NCBI RefSeq assembly: GCF_017994015.1
Contig: NZ_JAGOLP010000017.1
Span: 1-64,000 of the forward strand
DNA from: Ferrovibrio sp.
Lineage (GTDB): Bacteria; Pseudomonadota; Alphaproteobacteria; Ferrovibrionales; Ferrovibrionaceae
Direction of reading: 5' to 3'
DNA length: 64,000 bases
Within the stretch, counting starts at the first letter, position 1; the number at the start of each line of letters is the position of its first letter. The notes under the pieces were generated by a model. It was not told the DNA's origin and did not search any database. It saw only the letters and a list, made by a program, of their open reading frames with translations. The position numbers were made by a program, and so were the translations under genes. Positions 1-7,919 of the stretch are shown here, piece after piece.

Positions 1-62
1 GGCCTTGTTCGTCTCCGTTGGCGTTCCCAGTTCCCCGGTTTCCGCGTCCTTCTCTCTGCGGA

Positions 63-737
63 TCAGGCTGCTCTTGCCGTTGCCCCGGTCGGTGATCTGG
101 AAGATGCGCCCGGCTGGTTTTGGCTGCGGAGCGGGCTGACATGGAATTTGCGCATGTGGCTGCGCACCGGTGCGCCCTGTTGCTGTGCCAGCGCCAGATG
201 ATCGATGGCATCGGCCCACAAGCGGTGCTGGCGCCCATCGGGCCATACCATCGGCTGCGGCCCATCAAGGCGGATGGCGGCGATATCGTCGCCGACAAAA
301 CCTGCACCGGCCTGGCAGAGTGCGGCGGCCAGGGTGGATTTACCGGCGCCGGTTGGTCCGCAGAGGGCGATGGCGCGGCCTTGCCAGGCCACCGTGGCGG
401 CATGCAGGGCCAGCAGGCGCCGCTGATGCAGGATGGCGGCAAAGCCGGTAGACAGGATGAAGGGGGCAATATCGGCTTCACTGGCAGCGCCCTTCGGCTC
501 CACCACGATCTCCCGGCCATCATCAGCCATCAGCCGCGCAATTCCCGGTATATCCAGGTAAAACCGCCGCCCGGTCAGGCGCCAGTTGGGACCGGTATAA
601 TCTGTAGGGGTCGGTTCGTCCGGGCAGTTTCCGAGCCGTATCACAACATCCGGCGGTGCCGTGGACGCAGCAATCGGCTGACCTCCGGGTAACGGAATAC
701 TTGTGGCCACCGACAGGCCACAGATCAGGTATTGCAC
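63..737 (-). CDS. HPr-kinase-like protein of a lasso-peptide locus (probably frameshifted)
   Basis: The protein resembles the small HPr-kinase/phosphorylase-like kinases found in lasso-peptide clusters, where the paeninodin enzyme phosphorylates the C-terminal Ser of the precursor. A Walker A loop GPTGAGKST lies near residue 127, preceded by LLALHAATVAWQGRA, and a GDD motif follows near residue 149; both are typical of the fold. The start is GTG at 737, 21 nt after the precursor gene, so the two probably share a transcript. After KFHVS (about position 137) the frame runs into a low-quality Ser/Arg/Ala tail and stops at 63. Shifting frame there gives APQPKPAGRIFQITDRG and stays open to position 1, which looks like the genuine C-terminal part. 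A one-base deletion, or a sequencing error, at about 130-138 is therefore likely. The true gene end may lie outside the window. Confidence 0.75.
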   Translation of the reverse strand: MQYLICGLSVATSIPLPGGQPIAASTAPPDVVIRLGNCPDEPTPTDYTGPNWRLTGRRFYLDIPGIARLMADDGREIVVEPKGAASEADIAPFILSTGFAAILHQRRLLALHAATVAWQGRAIALCGPTGAGKSTLAAALCQAGAGFVGDDIAAIRLDGPQPMVWPDGRQHRLWADAIDHLALAQQQGAPVRSHMRKFHVSPLRSQNQPGASSRSPTGATARAA

Positions 738-758
738 CGGATTACGGGCCAGAAACGA

Positions 759-926
759 TTACGACCCGGTGCCTGGTGATGCTTCGGTGGAATGTTGATT
801 TGGTTTGCCCTCGGTCAGGCTGTGGATGCTCTGGTCGCGGATCGCCGGCTTGGTCCAGGTTTTCAGCGCCGGCTTGCTCCAGGTCTTCTTGGTCGAGAGC
901 TGTTCGTTATTGTCCATCTCGCCCAT
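759..926 (-). CDS. putative lasso-peptide precursor, 55 aa
   Basis: This small ORF starts at ATG 926, with GGGA 8 nt upstream, and ends 21 nt before the kinase gene. A second ATG at 917 would give 52 aa. Residues 15-28 contain two copies of a W-x-K-P-A-(L/I) motif (TWSKPAL, TWTKPAI), resembling the YxxPxL leader element that lasso B1/RRE proteins bind. The leader would end in LTE, with Thr at position -2. The predicted core is GKPNQHSTEASPGTGS: Gly1 and Glu9 could form a nine-residue macrolactam ring, and the last residue is Ser, the residue phosphorylated in paeninodin. The maturation genes (B1, B2, C) are not visible and should lie to the left of the window. Recognition rests on motif and neighbour only, so other RiPP classes remain possible. 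Confidence 0.6.
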   Translation of the reverse strand: MGEMDNNEQLSTKKTWSKPALKTWTKPAIRDQSIHSLTEGKPNQHSTEASPGTGS

Positions 927-966
927 ATCACATATCCCAAATTGTTGCCTGGTGCGGCCCCTATTG

Positions 967-974
967 ATTGTATA
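967..974 (-). promoter_or_regulatory. -10-like element for the precursor gene
   Basis: On the minus strand TATACAAT lies about 40 nt before the precursor start codon. A weak CTTACT hexamer lies 18 nt further upstream. The 180-nt gap to kdsD is divergent, so a promoter is expected here. Confidence 0.35.
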
Positions 975-1107
975 CTGGTTGAATCCCATAAAAGTAAGAG
1001 ACAAAACAGTCCAGGCCGGCTTTTTGACCCGGGCGGTTTGCTTTTTGCCGCCCCTTTGCCCATACTTGGCACGAATCTTGTTAGGTAATTCCACAGCCAG
1101 GATCGGC

Positions 1108-2181
1108 ATGTCCAAATCCGCCAAGTTGCCGGCAGCGCGTCGCAAGGTCGCCGGCTCACGTTCTGTTGCCGCCAAGGCAGCGCCAGCCACGCGCAAATTG
1201 CCGGTGGGCGATATCGCCGTGGCGCGGCGCGTGTTGCTGACCGAGGCCAAGGGCCTGACCGTGATGGCGGCCGGGCTGAATGGCGATTTCAGCCGCGCGC
1301 TGGATGTGCTGGCCCGCGTTGGCGGCGAGGGCGGGCATGGCCGCGTCATCGTTTCCGGCATGGGCAAATCCGGCCATGTGGCGCGCAAGATCGCCGCCAC
1401 CATGGCCTCCACCGGCACGCCGGCAATGTTTGTGCATCCGGGCGAGGCCAGCCATGGCGACCTGGGCATGGTGATGCCGGGCGATGCGCTGATCTGCCTG
1501 TCCAATTCCGGCGAGACCAAGGAACTGGCCGACCTGATCGCCCATGCCAAGCGTTTTGCCATTCCGCTGATCGGCATCACCGCCAAGGCGCGCTCGGCGC
1601 TGGGCCAGGCCAGCGATGTGGTGCTGGAATTGCCGCCGGTGGAAGAAGCCTGTTCCATCGGCATGGCGCCCACCACTTCCACCACCATGATGCTGGCGCT
1701 GGGCGATGCCCTGGCGGTGGCCCTGCTCGACCGCAAGGGTTTCACGCGCGAGGATTTCCACAATTTCCACCCCGGCGGCAAACTCGGCAGCCAGTTGGTG
1801 AAGGTGAAGAACCTGATGCATACCGGGCCAAGCCTGCCGCTGGTGCCGGTTGGCACCGGCATGGGCGAGGCGCTGGTGATGATGACTGGACGCAGCTTTG
1901 GCTGCATCGGCATTGTCGGCAAAAGCGGCCGCGACAAAGGCCGCCTGGTCGGCATTGTCACCGACGGCGATTTGCGGCGCCATATCGGCAACGACTTGCT
2001 GTCGCGCCAGGTGGAGCAGGTGATGACCAAGGCGCCGGCCGTGATCGGCCCCAACCTGCTGGCCGGCGAAGCGCTGCTGGAGATGAACAAGCGCCGCATC
2101 ACGGCTTTTTTTGTGGTGGATGGCGGCAAGCCCATCGGCATCCTGCACATGCATGATTGCGTGCGCGCCGGATTGACCTGA
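1108..2181 (+). CDS. kdsD: D-arabinose 5-phosphate isomerase
   Basis: The enzyme interconverts ribulose 5-phosphate and arabinose 5-phosphate, the first committed step of KDO synthesis for LPS. The 357-aa protein has an N-terminal SIS domain with GMGKSGHVARK and SNSGETKEL, and a C-terminal pair of CBS domains ending in GILHMHDCVRAGL. That layout and length match the KdsD/KpsF family. The ATG at 1108 follows AGGA, and upstream in-frame sequence lacks family similarity. It is the first gene of a run leading into lptC, lptA and lptB, as in many Alphaproteobacteria. The product acts in the cytoplasm. Confidence 0.95.
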   Translation: MSKSAKLPAARRKVAGSRSVAAKAAPATRKLPVGDIAVARRVLLTEAKGLTVMAAGLNGDFSRALDVLARVGGEGGHGRVIVSGMGKSGHVARKIAATMASTGTPAMFVHPGEASHGDLGMVMPGDALICLSNSGETKELADLIAHAKRFAIPLIGITAKARSALGQASDVVLELPPVEEACSIGMAPTTSTTMMLALGDALAVALLDRKGFTREDFHNFHPGGKLGSQLVKVKNLMHTGPSLPLVPVGTGMGEALVMMTGRSFGCIGIVGKSGRDKGRLVGIVTDGDLRRHIGNDLLSRQVEQVMTKAPAVIGPNLLAGEALLEMNKRRITAFFVVDGGKPIGILHMHDCVRAGLT

Positions 2182-2188
2182 GCCAGCC

Positions 2189-2920
2189 ATGACCAGCGCC
2201 CCGCCACCGCCAGCCGATCCGCCAGGCGCTGCGCCGCAGGAAGGCATTGCTGCGCCGGAAGGCGGTGCGCCGCGCAGCAGGCTGGCGGCGGATTTTGCGC
2301 CGCGTGCGGCACAGGGCGGCGTTGGGCAATTGGGATCGCGGCGCCGCTTTGTGCGTTTCATGAAATTTGTGCTGCCGGTGGGCGCCGTGGCCCTGGTTGG
2401 CCTGATTGCGGCTTGGCCGCAATTATCCAAGCGCGACGGCCGTTTTGGTTTGACCTTCTCCAGCGTCAATACCGAGGAGATGGCGCTGGTGATGAACAAC
2501 CCGCGCTATCGCGGCAGCGATAATCAGGGCCAGCCTTTTGTGATCACTGCCGACCGCGCTACCCAGGACCCGGACGATGCCAAGCAGGTGACACTGGATC
2601 GCGTGGCGGCTGATATTACGCTGAGTAGCGGCGCCTGGGTGTCGCTCAGCGCCAATAGCGGCCTGTTCAACAATGCGACGCAATTATTGACTCTGCATGG
2701 CGATATAAACGTGTATAGCGACCGTGGTTATGAATTCCATGGTATCAATGCGGAAGTGGACCTCACCACCGGGGTGATTGCCAGCGACGACAAGGTGTGG
2801 GGCCATGCCGCTTTGGGCAGTATCCGCGCCAACGGCATGCGGGTGTATGATCGCGGCAAGGCCATCGTGTTCATCAATGGCGTCAAGACCACGCTCTATC
2901 CGCGCGGCGCGGCGGGGTGA
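2189..2920 (+). CDS. lptC: LPS export system protein LptC
   Basis: LptC is the bitopic inner-membrane part of the Lpt bridge that passes LPS from LptBFG to LptA. The 243-aa protein has a Pro/Ala-rich cytoplasmic N-terminus of about 50 residues and one membrane segment (FMKFVLPVGAVALVGLIAAW, about residues 53-72). A periplasmic beta-jellyroll region of DUF1239/LptC type follows (NNPRYRGSDNQGQPFVITAD). It starts 8 nt after kdsD and overlaps the lptA ribosome-binding region, consistent with one operon. The long N-terminal extension is common in alphaproteobacterial LptC. Identification rests on domain pattern plus the diagnostic gene order. Confidence 0.9.
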   Translation: MTSAPPPPADPPGAAPQEGIAAPEGGAPRSRLAADFAPRAAQGGVGQLGSRRRFVRFMKFVLPVGAVALVGLIAAWPQLSKRDGRFGLTFSSVNTEEMALVMNNPRYRGSDNQGQPFVITADRATQDPDDAKQVTLDRVAADITLSSGAWVSLSANSGLFNNATQLLTLHGDINVYSDRGYEFHGINAEVDLTTGVIASDDKVWGHAALGSIRANGMRVYDRGKAIVFINGVKTTLYPRGAAG

Positions 2921-2928
2921 AGATCGGA

Positions 2929-3549
2929 ATGATGATGATGCAGAGACATATCGCCCCCGCTCGGTTCACCATGGCATTCTGGCTTGCCCTGGCCGCCATG
3001 CTGTGGACCGGCACCGTGCTGGCCCAGGTCAATCTCGGCGCCCGGCGCGGCAGCAACACATCCAACCAGCCGATTGAAATTGCTGCCGATAACCTGGAAG
3101 TGTTGCAGGAACGCCAGCTTGCCATCTTTCGCGGTAATGTGGATGTGGCGCAGGGTGAGATGCGGCTCCGCGCCGATGAACTGCATGTGTTCTACCGCGA
3201 TCGTAATGCCGGCCAGGCCCAGGCGGCACAGCCGCAGCGCCCGGCGGCACAGCGCCCGGCAGCGCCCGCCGTGCCATCGGCCGGCGGCCCGGATATGGGC
3301 GCGATCAGCCGTATTGAGGCCAAGGGCAAGGTGTTCATCTCCTCGGCCGATGAAAAGGCCCAGGGCGACTATGCTGATTACAATGTCGACAAGAAGGTGA
3401 TTGTGCTGCAAGGCAATGTGGTGTTGACGCAGAAGGATAACGTGCTGCGTTGCGCCAAGGTGACAATGCAGCAGGATGTGGGCCGCACGGTCTGCGATCC
3501 ATTGCCGGGACAACGTGTTATTGGCGTCTTCCGCCAGGGAGGCCAGTAA
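2929..3549 (+). CDS. lptA: LPS transport periplasmic protein LptA
   Basis: LptA forms the periplasmic filament that carries LPS to the outer membrane. The protein has a signal peptide ([19 protein letters not shown], cleavage after VLA-Q) and an OstA-like beta-jellyroll domain containing [24 protein letters not shown] and [15 protein letters not shown] segments. Residues around 90-120 form an Ala/Pro/Gln-rich insertion. A GTG at 2917 overlaps the lptC stop, but ATG 2929 sits 8 nt after GGGGTGA, an excellent Shine-Dalgarno, so that start was chosen. The gene overlaps lptB by one base (TAATG), which points to translational coupling. Confidence 0.9.
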   Translation: MMMMQRHIAPARFTMAFWLALAAMLWTGTVLAQVNLGARRGSNTSNQPIEIAADNLEVLQERQLAIFRGNVDVAQGEMRLRADELHVFYRDRNAGQAQAAQPQRPAAQRPAAPAVPSAGGPDMGAISRIEAKGKVFISSADEKAQGDYADYNVDKKVIVLQGNVVLTQKDNVLRCAKVTMQQDVGRTVCDPLPGQRVIGVFRQGGQ

Positions 3550-4337
3550 TGTCGGTTGAGCAGCAATCGGAGCAGGCCGCTGCCGGTGGCCCGCGCCTGG
3601 TGGTGGAAAATCAGCATCCCGGCCTGGCAGCGCATCGCCTGGGCAAAAGTTTCAAAAAGCGCCCGGTATTGCGCGATGTGTCGCTGAGTGTGCAGCGCGG
3701 CGAGGCGGTTGGCCTGCTGGGGCCGAACGGCGCCGGCAAAACCACCTGCTTCTATATCATCACCGGGCTGATTTCCGCCGATCATGGCGCCATCACGCTG
3801 GATGGTGCCGAGATCACCGGCCTGCCGATGTATCGCCGCGCCCGCCTGGGCATGGGCTATCTGCCACAGGAAGCCTCGATCTTTCGCGGCCTCACGGTGG
3901 AGCAGAATATCCGCGCCGTGCTGGAACTGGTGGAAGCCGAGCATGACAAGCGCGAGGCGATGCTGGAGGATCTGCTGGCCGAATTCTCGATCAGTCATCT
4001 GCGCCGCACGCCGGCCTTGGCGCTTTCGGGCGGCGAGCGGCGGCGCTGCGAAATCGCCCGCGCCCTGGCGACACGGCCCAGCTTCATGCTGATGGACGAA
4101 CCGCTGGCCGGCATCGATCCGATTGCAGTGGGCGAAATCCGCGAGCTGGTGTCGCATCTCAAACATCGCGGCATCGGTGTGCTGATCACCGATCATAACG
4201 TGCGCGAAACCCTGGATATCATCGACCGGGCCTACATCCTGCATGATGGCAAGGTGCTGATGGAGGGTTCGCCGAAGGAAATTGTTGCCGACGAGAATGT
4301 CCGCCGGGTTTATCTCGGCGAGCGTTTCTCATGGTGA
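3549..4337 (+). CDS. lptB: LPS export ABC transporter ATP-binding protein LptB
   Basis: LptB is the cytoplasmic ATPase that powers LPS extraction with LptF and LptG. The 262-aa protein carries Walker [10 protein letters not shown], the Q-loop region [13 protein letters not shown], signature motif LSGGERRR, Walker [14 protein letters not shown] and the switch histidine in LITDHN. The LPQEASIFR segment is characteristic of LptB. The first 25 residues are an unusual acidic/Gln-rich extension. ATG 3549 overlaps the lptA stop and follows AGGGAGG. The permeases LptF and LptG are not in the window. Confidence 0.97.
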   Translation: MSVEQQSEQAAAGGPRLVVENQHPGLAAHRLGKSFKKRPVLRDVSLSVQRGEAVGLLGPNGAGKTTCFYIITGLISADHGAITLDGAEITGLPMYRRARLGMGYLPQEASIFRGLTVEQNIRAVLELVEAEHDKREAMLEDLLAEFSISHLRRTPALALSGGERRRCEIARALATRPSFMLMDEPLAGIDPIAVGEIRELVSHLKHRGIGVLITDHNVRETLDIIDRAYILHDGKVLMEGSPKEIVADENVRRVYLGERFSW

Positions 4338-4345
4338 GCTGACCG

Positions 4346-5908
4346 ATGGCTATCGGTCCCAGATTGGAAATGCGCCAGGGCCAGTCCCTGGTGATGACGC
4401 CGCAATTGCAGCAGGCGATCAAACTTTTGCAATTGTCCAATCTCGAACTTACCGCCTATGTGGAGCAGGAGCTGGAGCGTAATCCGCTGCTGGAACGCCA
4501 GGATGGCGATGGCGGCCCGGATGATGGCCGCGATGCTTTCGACGTGGCCGAAACCGGCGGTGATGCCGTGCGGCTTGATCTTGAATCGGATACCTCCATC
4601 GCGCCGGCGCTGGAGGCGATGGATGTGATGCCGGAAGGCAACGACCGTGGCGCCGATGCTGCCGGCGAGGCGATGGGCGAGGGGCTGGGGCCAAACTCCG
4701 ATTCCTACATCACCGGCCGCGGCGGCGATGCGCGTTTTGAGGATGGCGAAAGTTCGCTGGAACAGACGCTGTCGGAAAACCAGTCGCTGCGCAGCCATGT
4801 TGAGGATCAATGGCGGCTGATGCCGGCCAGCCCGGCCGAGCGGCTGATAGGCCAGGCGCTGATCGATTGCCTGGATGAAGCCGGCTATCTGGCCGAGCCT
4901 TTGCCGGAAATCGCCGAGCGACTGGGCGCGCCGGAAGCGGCGGTGGAAGCCGTATTGCTCAAGTTGCAGCAGATTGACCCGACCGGCTTGTTTGCCCGCA
5001 GCCTGAAAGAATGCCTGGCACTGCAATTGCGCGAGCGTGATCGCCTCGATCCGGCCATGCAATGCCTGCTCGATCATCTGGAAATGCTGGCGCGGCGCGA
5101 TATTCCCGGCCTGCTCAAGCTGTGCGGTGTTGATCAGGAAGACCTGACCGACATGATCAAGGAAGTGCGCGCACTCAATCCCAAGCCGGGCCTGATGTTT
5201 GGCGGCGAGCCGGTGCAGACGCTGATCCCGGATGTGTTTGTGCGCCGCAGCCCCGATGGCGCCTGGCTGGTGGAGCTGAATAACGACACCTTGCCGCGTG
5301 TGCTGGTCAATTCACGCTATTATGCCAGCGTGGCGCGCGGCGGCGGCGCCAAGGACAAGGGCGCCGAGGCCAAGGAACGCGACAAGGCGGCCAAGACCTA
5401 TCTGTCGGAATGCCTCAATTCGGCCAATTGGCTGGTCAAGTCGCTGGATCAGCGGGCGCAGACCATCCTCAAGGTGGCGAGCGAAATTGTGCGCCAGCAG
5501 GAAGCCTTCCTGCGCCTTGGTATCAACCATCTCAAGCCACTTAATCTCAAGGCGGTGGCCGAGGTGATTGAGATGCATGAAAGCACGGTCAGCCGGGTGA
5601 CATCGAACAAGACCATGGCGACGCCGCGCGGTATTTTTGAGATGAAGTATTTCTTCACCGCCTCGATCAGCGCCACCGATGGTGGCGAAAGTTTCTCGGC
5701 CGAGGCGATCCGGCATCGCATCAAGGATCTGATCGATGCCGAGAGCGCGGATGATGTGCTGTCGGATGACAAGATCGTGGAAATTCTCGCCGGCAAGGGT
5801 GTGGACATTGCGCGCCGCACTGTGGCGAAATATCGAGAAGCGATGAATATTGCTTCCTCGGTGGAGCGGCGCCGGCTGAAGAAAGCCGGCTTGCTGCCTG
5901 TCGGCTAG
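4346..5908 (+). CDS. rpoN: RNA polymerase sigma-54 factor
   Basis: Sigma-54 directs RNA polymerase to -24/-12 promoters and needs AAA+ activators. The 520-aa protein has the Gln-rich region I (LVMTPQLQQAIKLLQLSNLEL), an acidic linker (about residues 55-130), the core-binding domain (LIGQALIDCLDEAGYL), a helix-turn-helix (LKAVAEVIEMHESTVSRVTSNK) and the C-terminal RpoN box ARRTVAKYRE. All parts are intact and length is normal. It follows lptB by 8 nt, the standard order in Alphaproteobacteria. The hpf and ptsN genes usually next to it are here displaced by a carbonic anhydrase gene. Confidence 0.98.
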   Translation: MAIGPRLEMRQGQSLVMTPQLQQAIKLLQLSNLELTAYVEQELERNPLLERQDGDGGPDDGRDAFDVAETGGDAVRLDLESDTSIAPALEAMDVMPEGNDRGADAAGEAMGEGLGPNSDSYITGRGGDARFEDGESSLEQTLSENQSLRSHVEDQWRLMPASPAERLIGQALIDCLDEAGYLAEPLPEIAERLGAPEAAVEAVLLKLQQIDPTGLFARSLKECLALQLRERDRLDPAMQCLLDHLEMLARRDIPGLLKLCGVDQEDLTDMIKEVRALNPKPGLMFGGEPVQTLIPDVFVRRSPDGAWLVELNNDTLPRVLVNSRYYASVARGGGAKDKGAEAKERDKAAKTYLSECLNSANWLVKSLDQRAQTILKVASEIVRQQEAFLRLGINHLKPLNLKAVAEVIEMHESTVSRVTSNKTMATPRGIFEMKYFFTASISATDGGESFSAEAIRHRIKDLIDAESADDVLSDDKIVEILAGKGVDIARRTVAKYREAMNIASSVERRRLKKAGLLPVG

Positions 5909-5923
5909 TATTGGGGTGCGGCA

Positions 5924-6562
5924 ATGTCTGAGATCGACAAGCTTTTTGACAATAACCGCGGCTGGGCGATCAGCAAACTGAATGCCGATCCGGGCTTTTT
6001 TGATCGCCTGTCGCATCAGCAGAATCCGGCCTATCTGTGGATCGGCTGCGCTGATAGCCGCGTGCCGGCCAATGAAATTGTCGGCCTCGATCCAGGCGAA
6101 TTATTTGTGCATCGTAATGTTGCCAATCTGGTGCAGCCGGCCGACATGAACTGCCTGGCGGTTTTGCAATATGCCATCGAGTATCTCAAAGTGCGGCATA
6201 TCATTGTCACCGGCCATTATGGCTGCGGCGGTGTGCGCGCTGCCCTGTATCAGGATCAGCTTGGCCTGATCGATCACTGGCTGCGTCCGATCCGCGATAC
6301 GCGTGAGAAATTCGCGACTGAGCTCGACGCCATCATTGATGAATACAAACGCCTCAATGCGCTGTGCGAAATGAATGTGCGCGAGCAGGTGACGAACCTG
6401 GCCAAGACCACCATCGTGCAGAATGCCTGGGCCAAGGGGCAGTCATTGGCACTGCATGGCTGGGTCTATGGCATCTCGAACGGCCTGGTGCGTGATCTCG
6501 GTGTCACCATGACCGGGCCGGAAACATTGCCGCCGATTCACCGCACCCGCCTGCCGGAATAG
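5924..6562 (+). CDS. beta-class carbonic anhydrase
   Basis: The enzyme hydrates CO2 to bicarbonate using zinc. The 212-aa protein shows the zinc and catalytic residues of beta carbonic anhydrases: CADSRVPANEIV near residue 43 (Cys, Asp, Arg) and HYGCGGVRAAL near residue 99 (His and Cys ligands). The segment LFVHRNVANLV is also family typical. Length matches the bacterial Can type. It starts 15 nt after rpoN and probably shares its transcript. The product should be cytoplasmic, as no signal peptide is seen. Confidence 0.95.
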   Translation: MSEIDKLFDNNRGWAISKLNADPGFFDRLSHQQNPAYLWIGCADSRVPANEIVGLDPGELFVHRNVANLVQPADMNCLAVLQYAIEYLKVRHIIVTGHYGCGGVRAALYQDQLGLIDHWLRPIRDTREKFATELDAIIDEYKRLNALCEMNVREQVTNLAKTTIVQNAWAKGQSLALHGWVYGISNGLVRDLGVTMTGPETLPPIHRTRLPE

Positions 6563-6617
6563 GCATTGGCCCCTTGAAATGGCGCGATTGATAGCCACAT
6601 CAAATACTTAGGTGTGG

Positions 6618-6646
6618 TTGACAGTACCCGGCCGCTTCTCTATGGT
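6618..6646 (+). promoter_or_regulatory. sigma-70-type promoter of hpf-ptsN
   Basis: A consensus TTGACA at 6618-6623 is followed, after exactly 17 nt, by TATGGT at 6641-6646 and a G+C-rich discriminator (CCGCCCCC). It lies in the 200-nt gap before hpf. The rpmJ promoter has the same -35, spacer length, -10 and discriminator start. Confidence 0.75.
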
Positions 6647-6764
6647 CCGCCCCCGCATGATCGGCCGTATGGCAAGGCGGGGCAATCGTGGTAAGATTGC
6701 ATTGTAACTGGCCGGCGAATTGTGGATCATGCCGTAACCGAGCGAAATCGGAACGCGAGACACC

Positions 6765-7091
6765 ATGAAAATCCTCATATCGGGTAAGCAAGTCGATCTT
6801 GGCGAAGCTCTGCGGAGCCACGTCGAGGAGAAGCTAAACGCCGCCGTGTCGAAGTACATGGAGAACGCCATCGAGGCCAATGTGGTGTTCAGCCGCGAAG
6901 GCTCCATGTTCCGCTGCAATTGCGCGGTGCATGTGGGCAGCGGCATCGACATGCAGGCCGACGCAGACGATGCGGAGATTTATGCCAGCTTCGACCAGGC
7001 GCTGGAGAAGCTGGAAAAGCAGGTGCGGCGAGATAAGCGCAAGCGCCGCAATCATCACGCCCGCAAGCCGGAAATTGACGCTGCCGATTGA
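6765..7091 (+). CDS. hpf: ribosome hibernation promoting factor, short form
   Basis: HPF binds the 30S decoding region and silences ribosomes in stationary phase. The 108-aa protein is a single HPF/RaiA domain (MKILISGKQVDLGEALRSHV...YASFDQALEKLEKQVRRDKRKR) ending in a basic tail with RKRRNHHARK. Many Alphaproteobacteria instead have a long HPF of about 190 residues with a C-terminal dimerisation domain, which is absent here. No continuation is visible in another frame before ptsN. The gene has its own strong promoter and is followed by ptsN after 48 nt. Confidence 0.93.
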   Translation: MKILISGKQVDLGEALRSHVEEKLNAAVSKYMENAIEANVVFSREGSMFRCNCAVHVGSGIDMQADADDAEIYASFDQALEKLEKQVRRDKRKRRNHHARKPEIDAAD

Positions 7092-7139
7092 TCGGCGCGT
7101 CACGGCTATCGGCGGGTAAGCCGCGGAGGCAAATTTTTC

Positions 7140-7604
7140 ATGGAAATAAGCGAGCTATTGAGCCCTGATGGCATCGTTGCCAATCTGAAGGCCAACAGCA
7201 AGAAGCAGGCTTTGCAGGAGCTGGCGGCGCGCGCTTCGCGTCTCACCGGCCTGCATGAGCGGCAAATTTTTGACACGCTGCTGGAACGTGAGCGACTCGG
7301 CACCACCGGGGTGGGCAATGGCATCGCCATTCCGCATGGCCGGCTGGCTGGCCTGCCCAAGCTGCACGGCCTGTTCGCCCGCGTTGAGCGGCCGATTGAT
7401 TTCGATTCCATCGACGAGATGCCGGTGGACCTGGTGTTCCTGCTGCTGGCGCCGGAATCGGCTGGCGCGGATCATCTCAAGGCGCTGGCCCGCGTCTCGC
7501 GCCTGCTGCGCGACAAGGCGATCTGCGAAAAGCTGCGCGGCGCCGATAGCGCCGACGCCATGTATGCCCTGCTCACCGACACGCCGGCCAGCCACGCGGC
7601 TTGA
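7140..7604 (+). CDS. ptsN: nitrogen phosphotransferase system EIIA protein
   Basis: EIIA-Ntr is the terminal phosphoacceptor of the regulatory PTS, linked to nitrogen and potassium control. The 154-aa protein is a complete PTS EIIA type-2 domain. The phosphorylated His is in GVGNGIAIPHGRL (about residue 66), and the C-terminal LARVSRLLRDKAICEKLRGA is typical. The start ATG follows GGAGG at 7124-7128. The rpoN-hpf-ptsN order supports the assignment. The partner proteins EI-Ntr and NPr are not in the window. Confidence 0.96.
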   Translation: MEISELLSPDGIVANLKANSKKQALQELAARASRLTGLHERQIFDTLLERERLGTTGVGNGIAIPHGRLAGLPKLHGLFARVERPIDFDSIDEMPVDLVFLLLAPESAGADHLKALARVSRLLRDKAICEKLRGADSADAMYALLTDTPASHAA

Positions 7605-7636
7605 GCTATAACGTAGCCGCGCGGCCTGCCGGGTGA

Positions 7637-7657
7637 CAGCCTGTTTAATGCAGGCTG
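7637..7657. terminator. hairpin between convergent ptsN and DUF1150 genes
   Basis: CAGCCTG and CAGGCTG form a perfect 7-bp stem around a 7-nt loop. It overlaps the stop codon of the minus-strand gene and lies 33 nt after ptsN. No long T-run follows, so it may act as a stabilising or weak bidirectional terminator. Confidence 0.5.
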
Positions 7658-7890
7658 ACCGGTTCCAGTTCATGCTGGCGCGCGGCGGCAAAGGCCAGGT
7701 CACGTTCCGGCGCGATGCCGATCTGCTGCCCGCTGGCTGAGAAGATGCCGTAAGCGGCAATCCCTTCCAGGGTCTGCACCGGGCGCACATAGGCCAGGAC
7801 CGGCGCGCCGAGATTGGCGAAATCCTCAGGTGTCATCACAAAAGCGGTCGGCTTTTCCGCTGCCGGATTGTTGTTGCTGGGGGAGGCCAT
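7645..7890 (-). CDS. DUF1150 family protein
   Basis: This 81-aa protein matches the alphaproteobacterial DUF1150 family, whose members commonly sit directly after a small heat-shock protein gene. Visible family features are the central DFANLGAPVLAYVRPV segment and the C-terminal IGIAPERDLAFAAARQHELEPVSLH. It has no signal peptide or membrane segment. It lies 29 nt after the Hsp20 gene on the same strand, so the two are probably co-transcribed and may respond to heat. The biochemical role of the family is not known. Confidence 0.88.
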   Translation of the reverse strand: MASPSNNNPAAEKPTAFVMTPEDFANLGAPVLAYVRPVQTLEGIAAYGIFSASGQQIGIAPERDLAFAAARQHELEPVSLH

Positions 7891-7919
7891 GATATTACTC
7901 CTTTACTGCTACTGTGAAC

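Noticed and set aside
927-2312. Extension of the lasso-precursor frame upstream to 2312
   Set aside because: The extension runs antisense through kdsD; only the last 55 codons carry a ribosome-binding site and motif.
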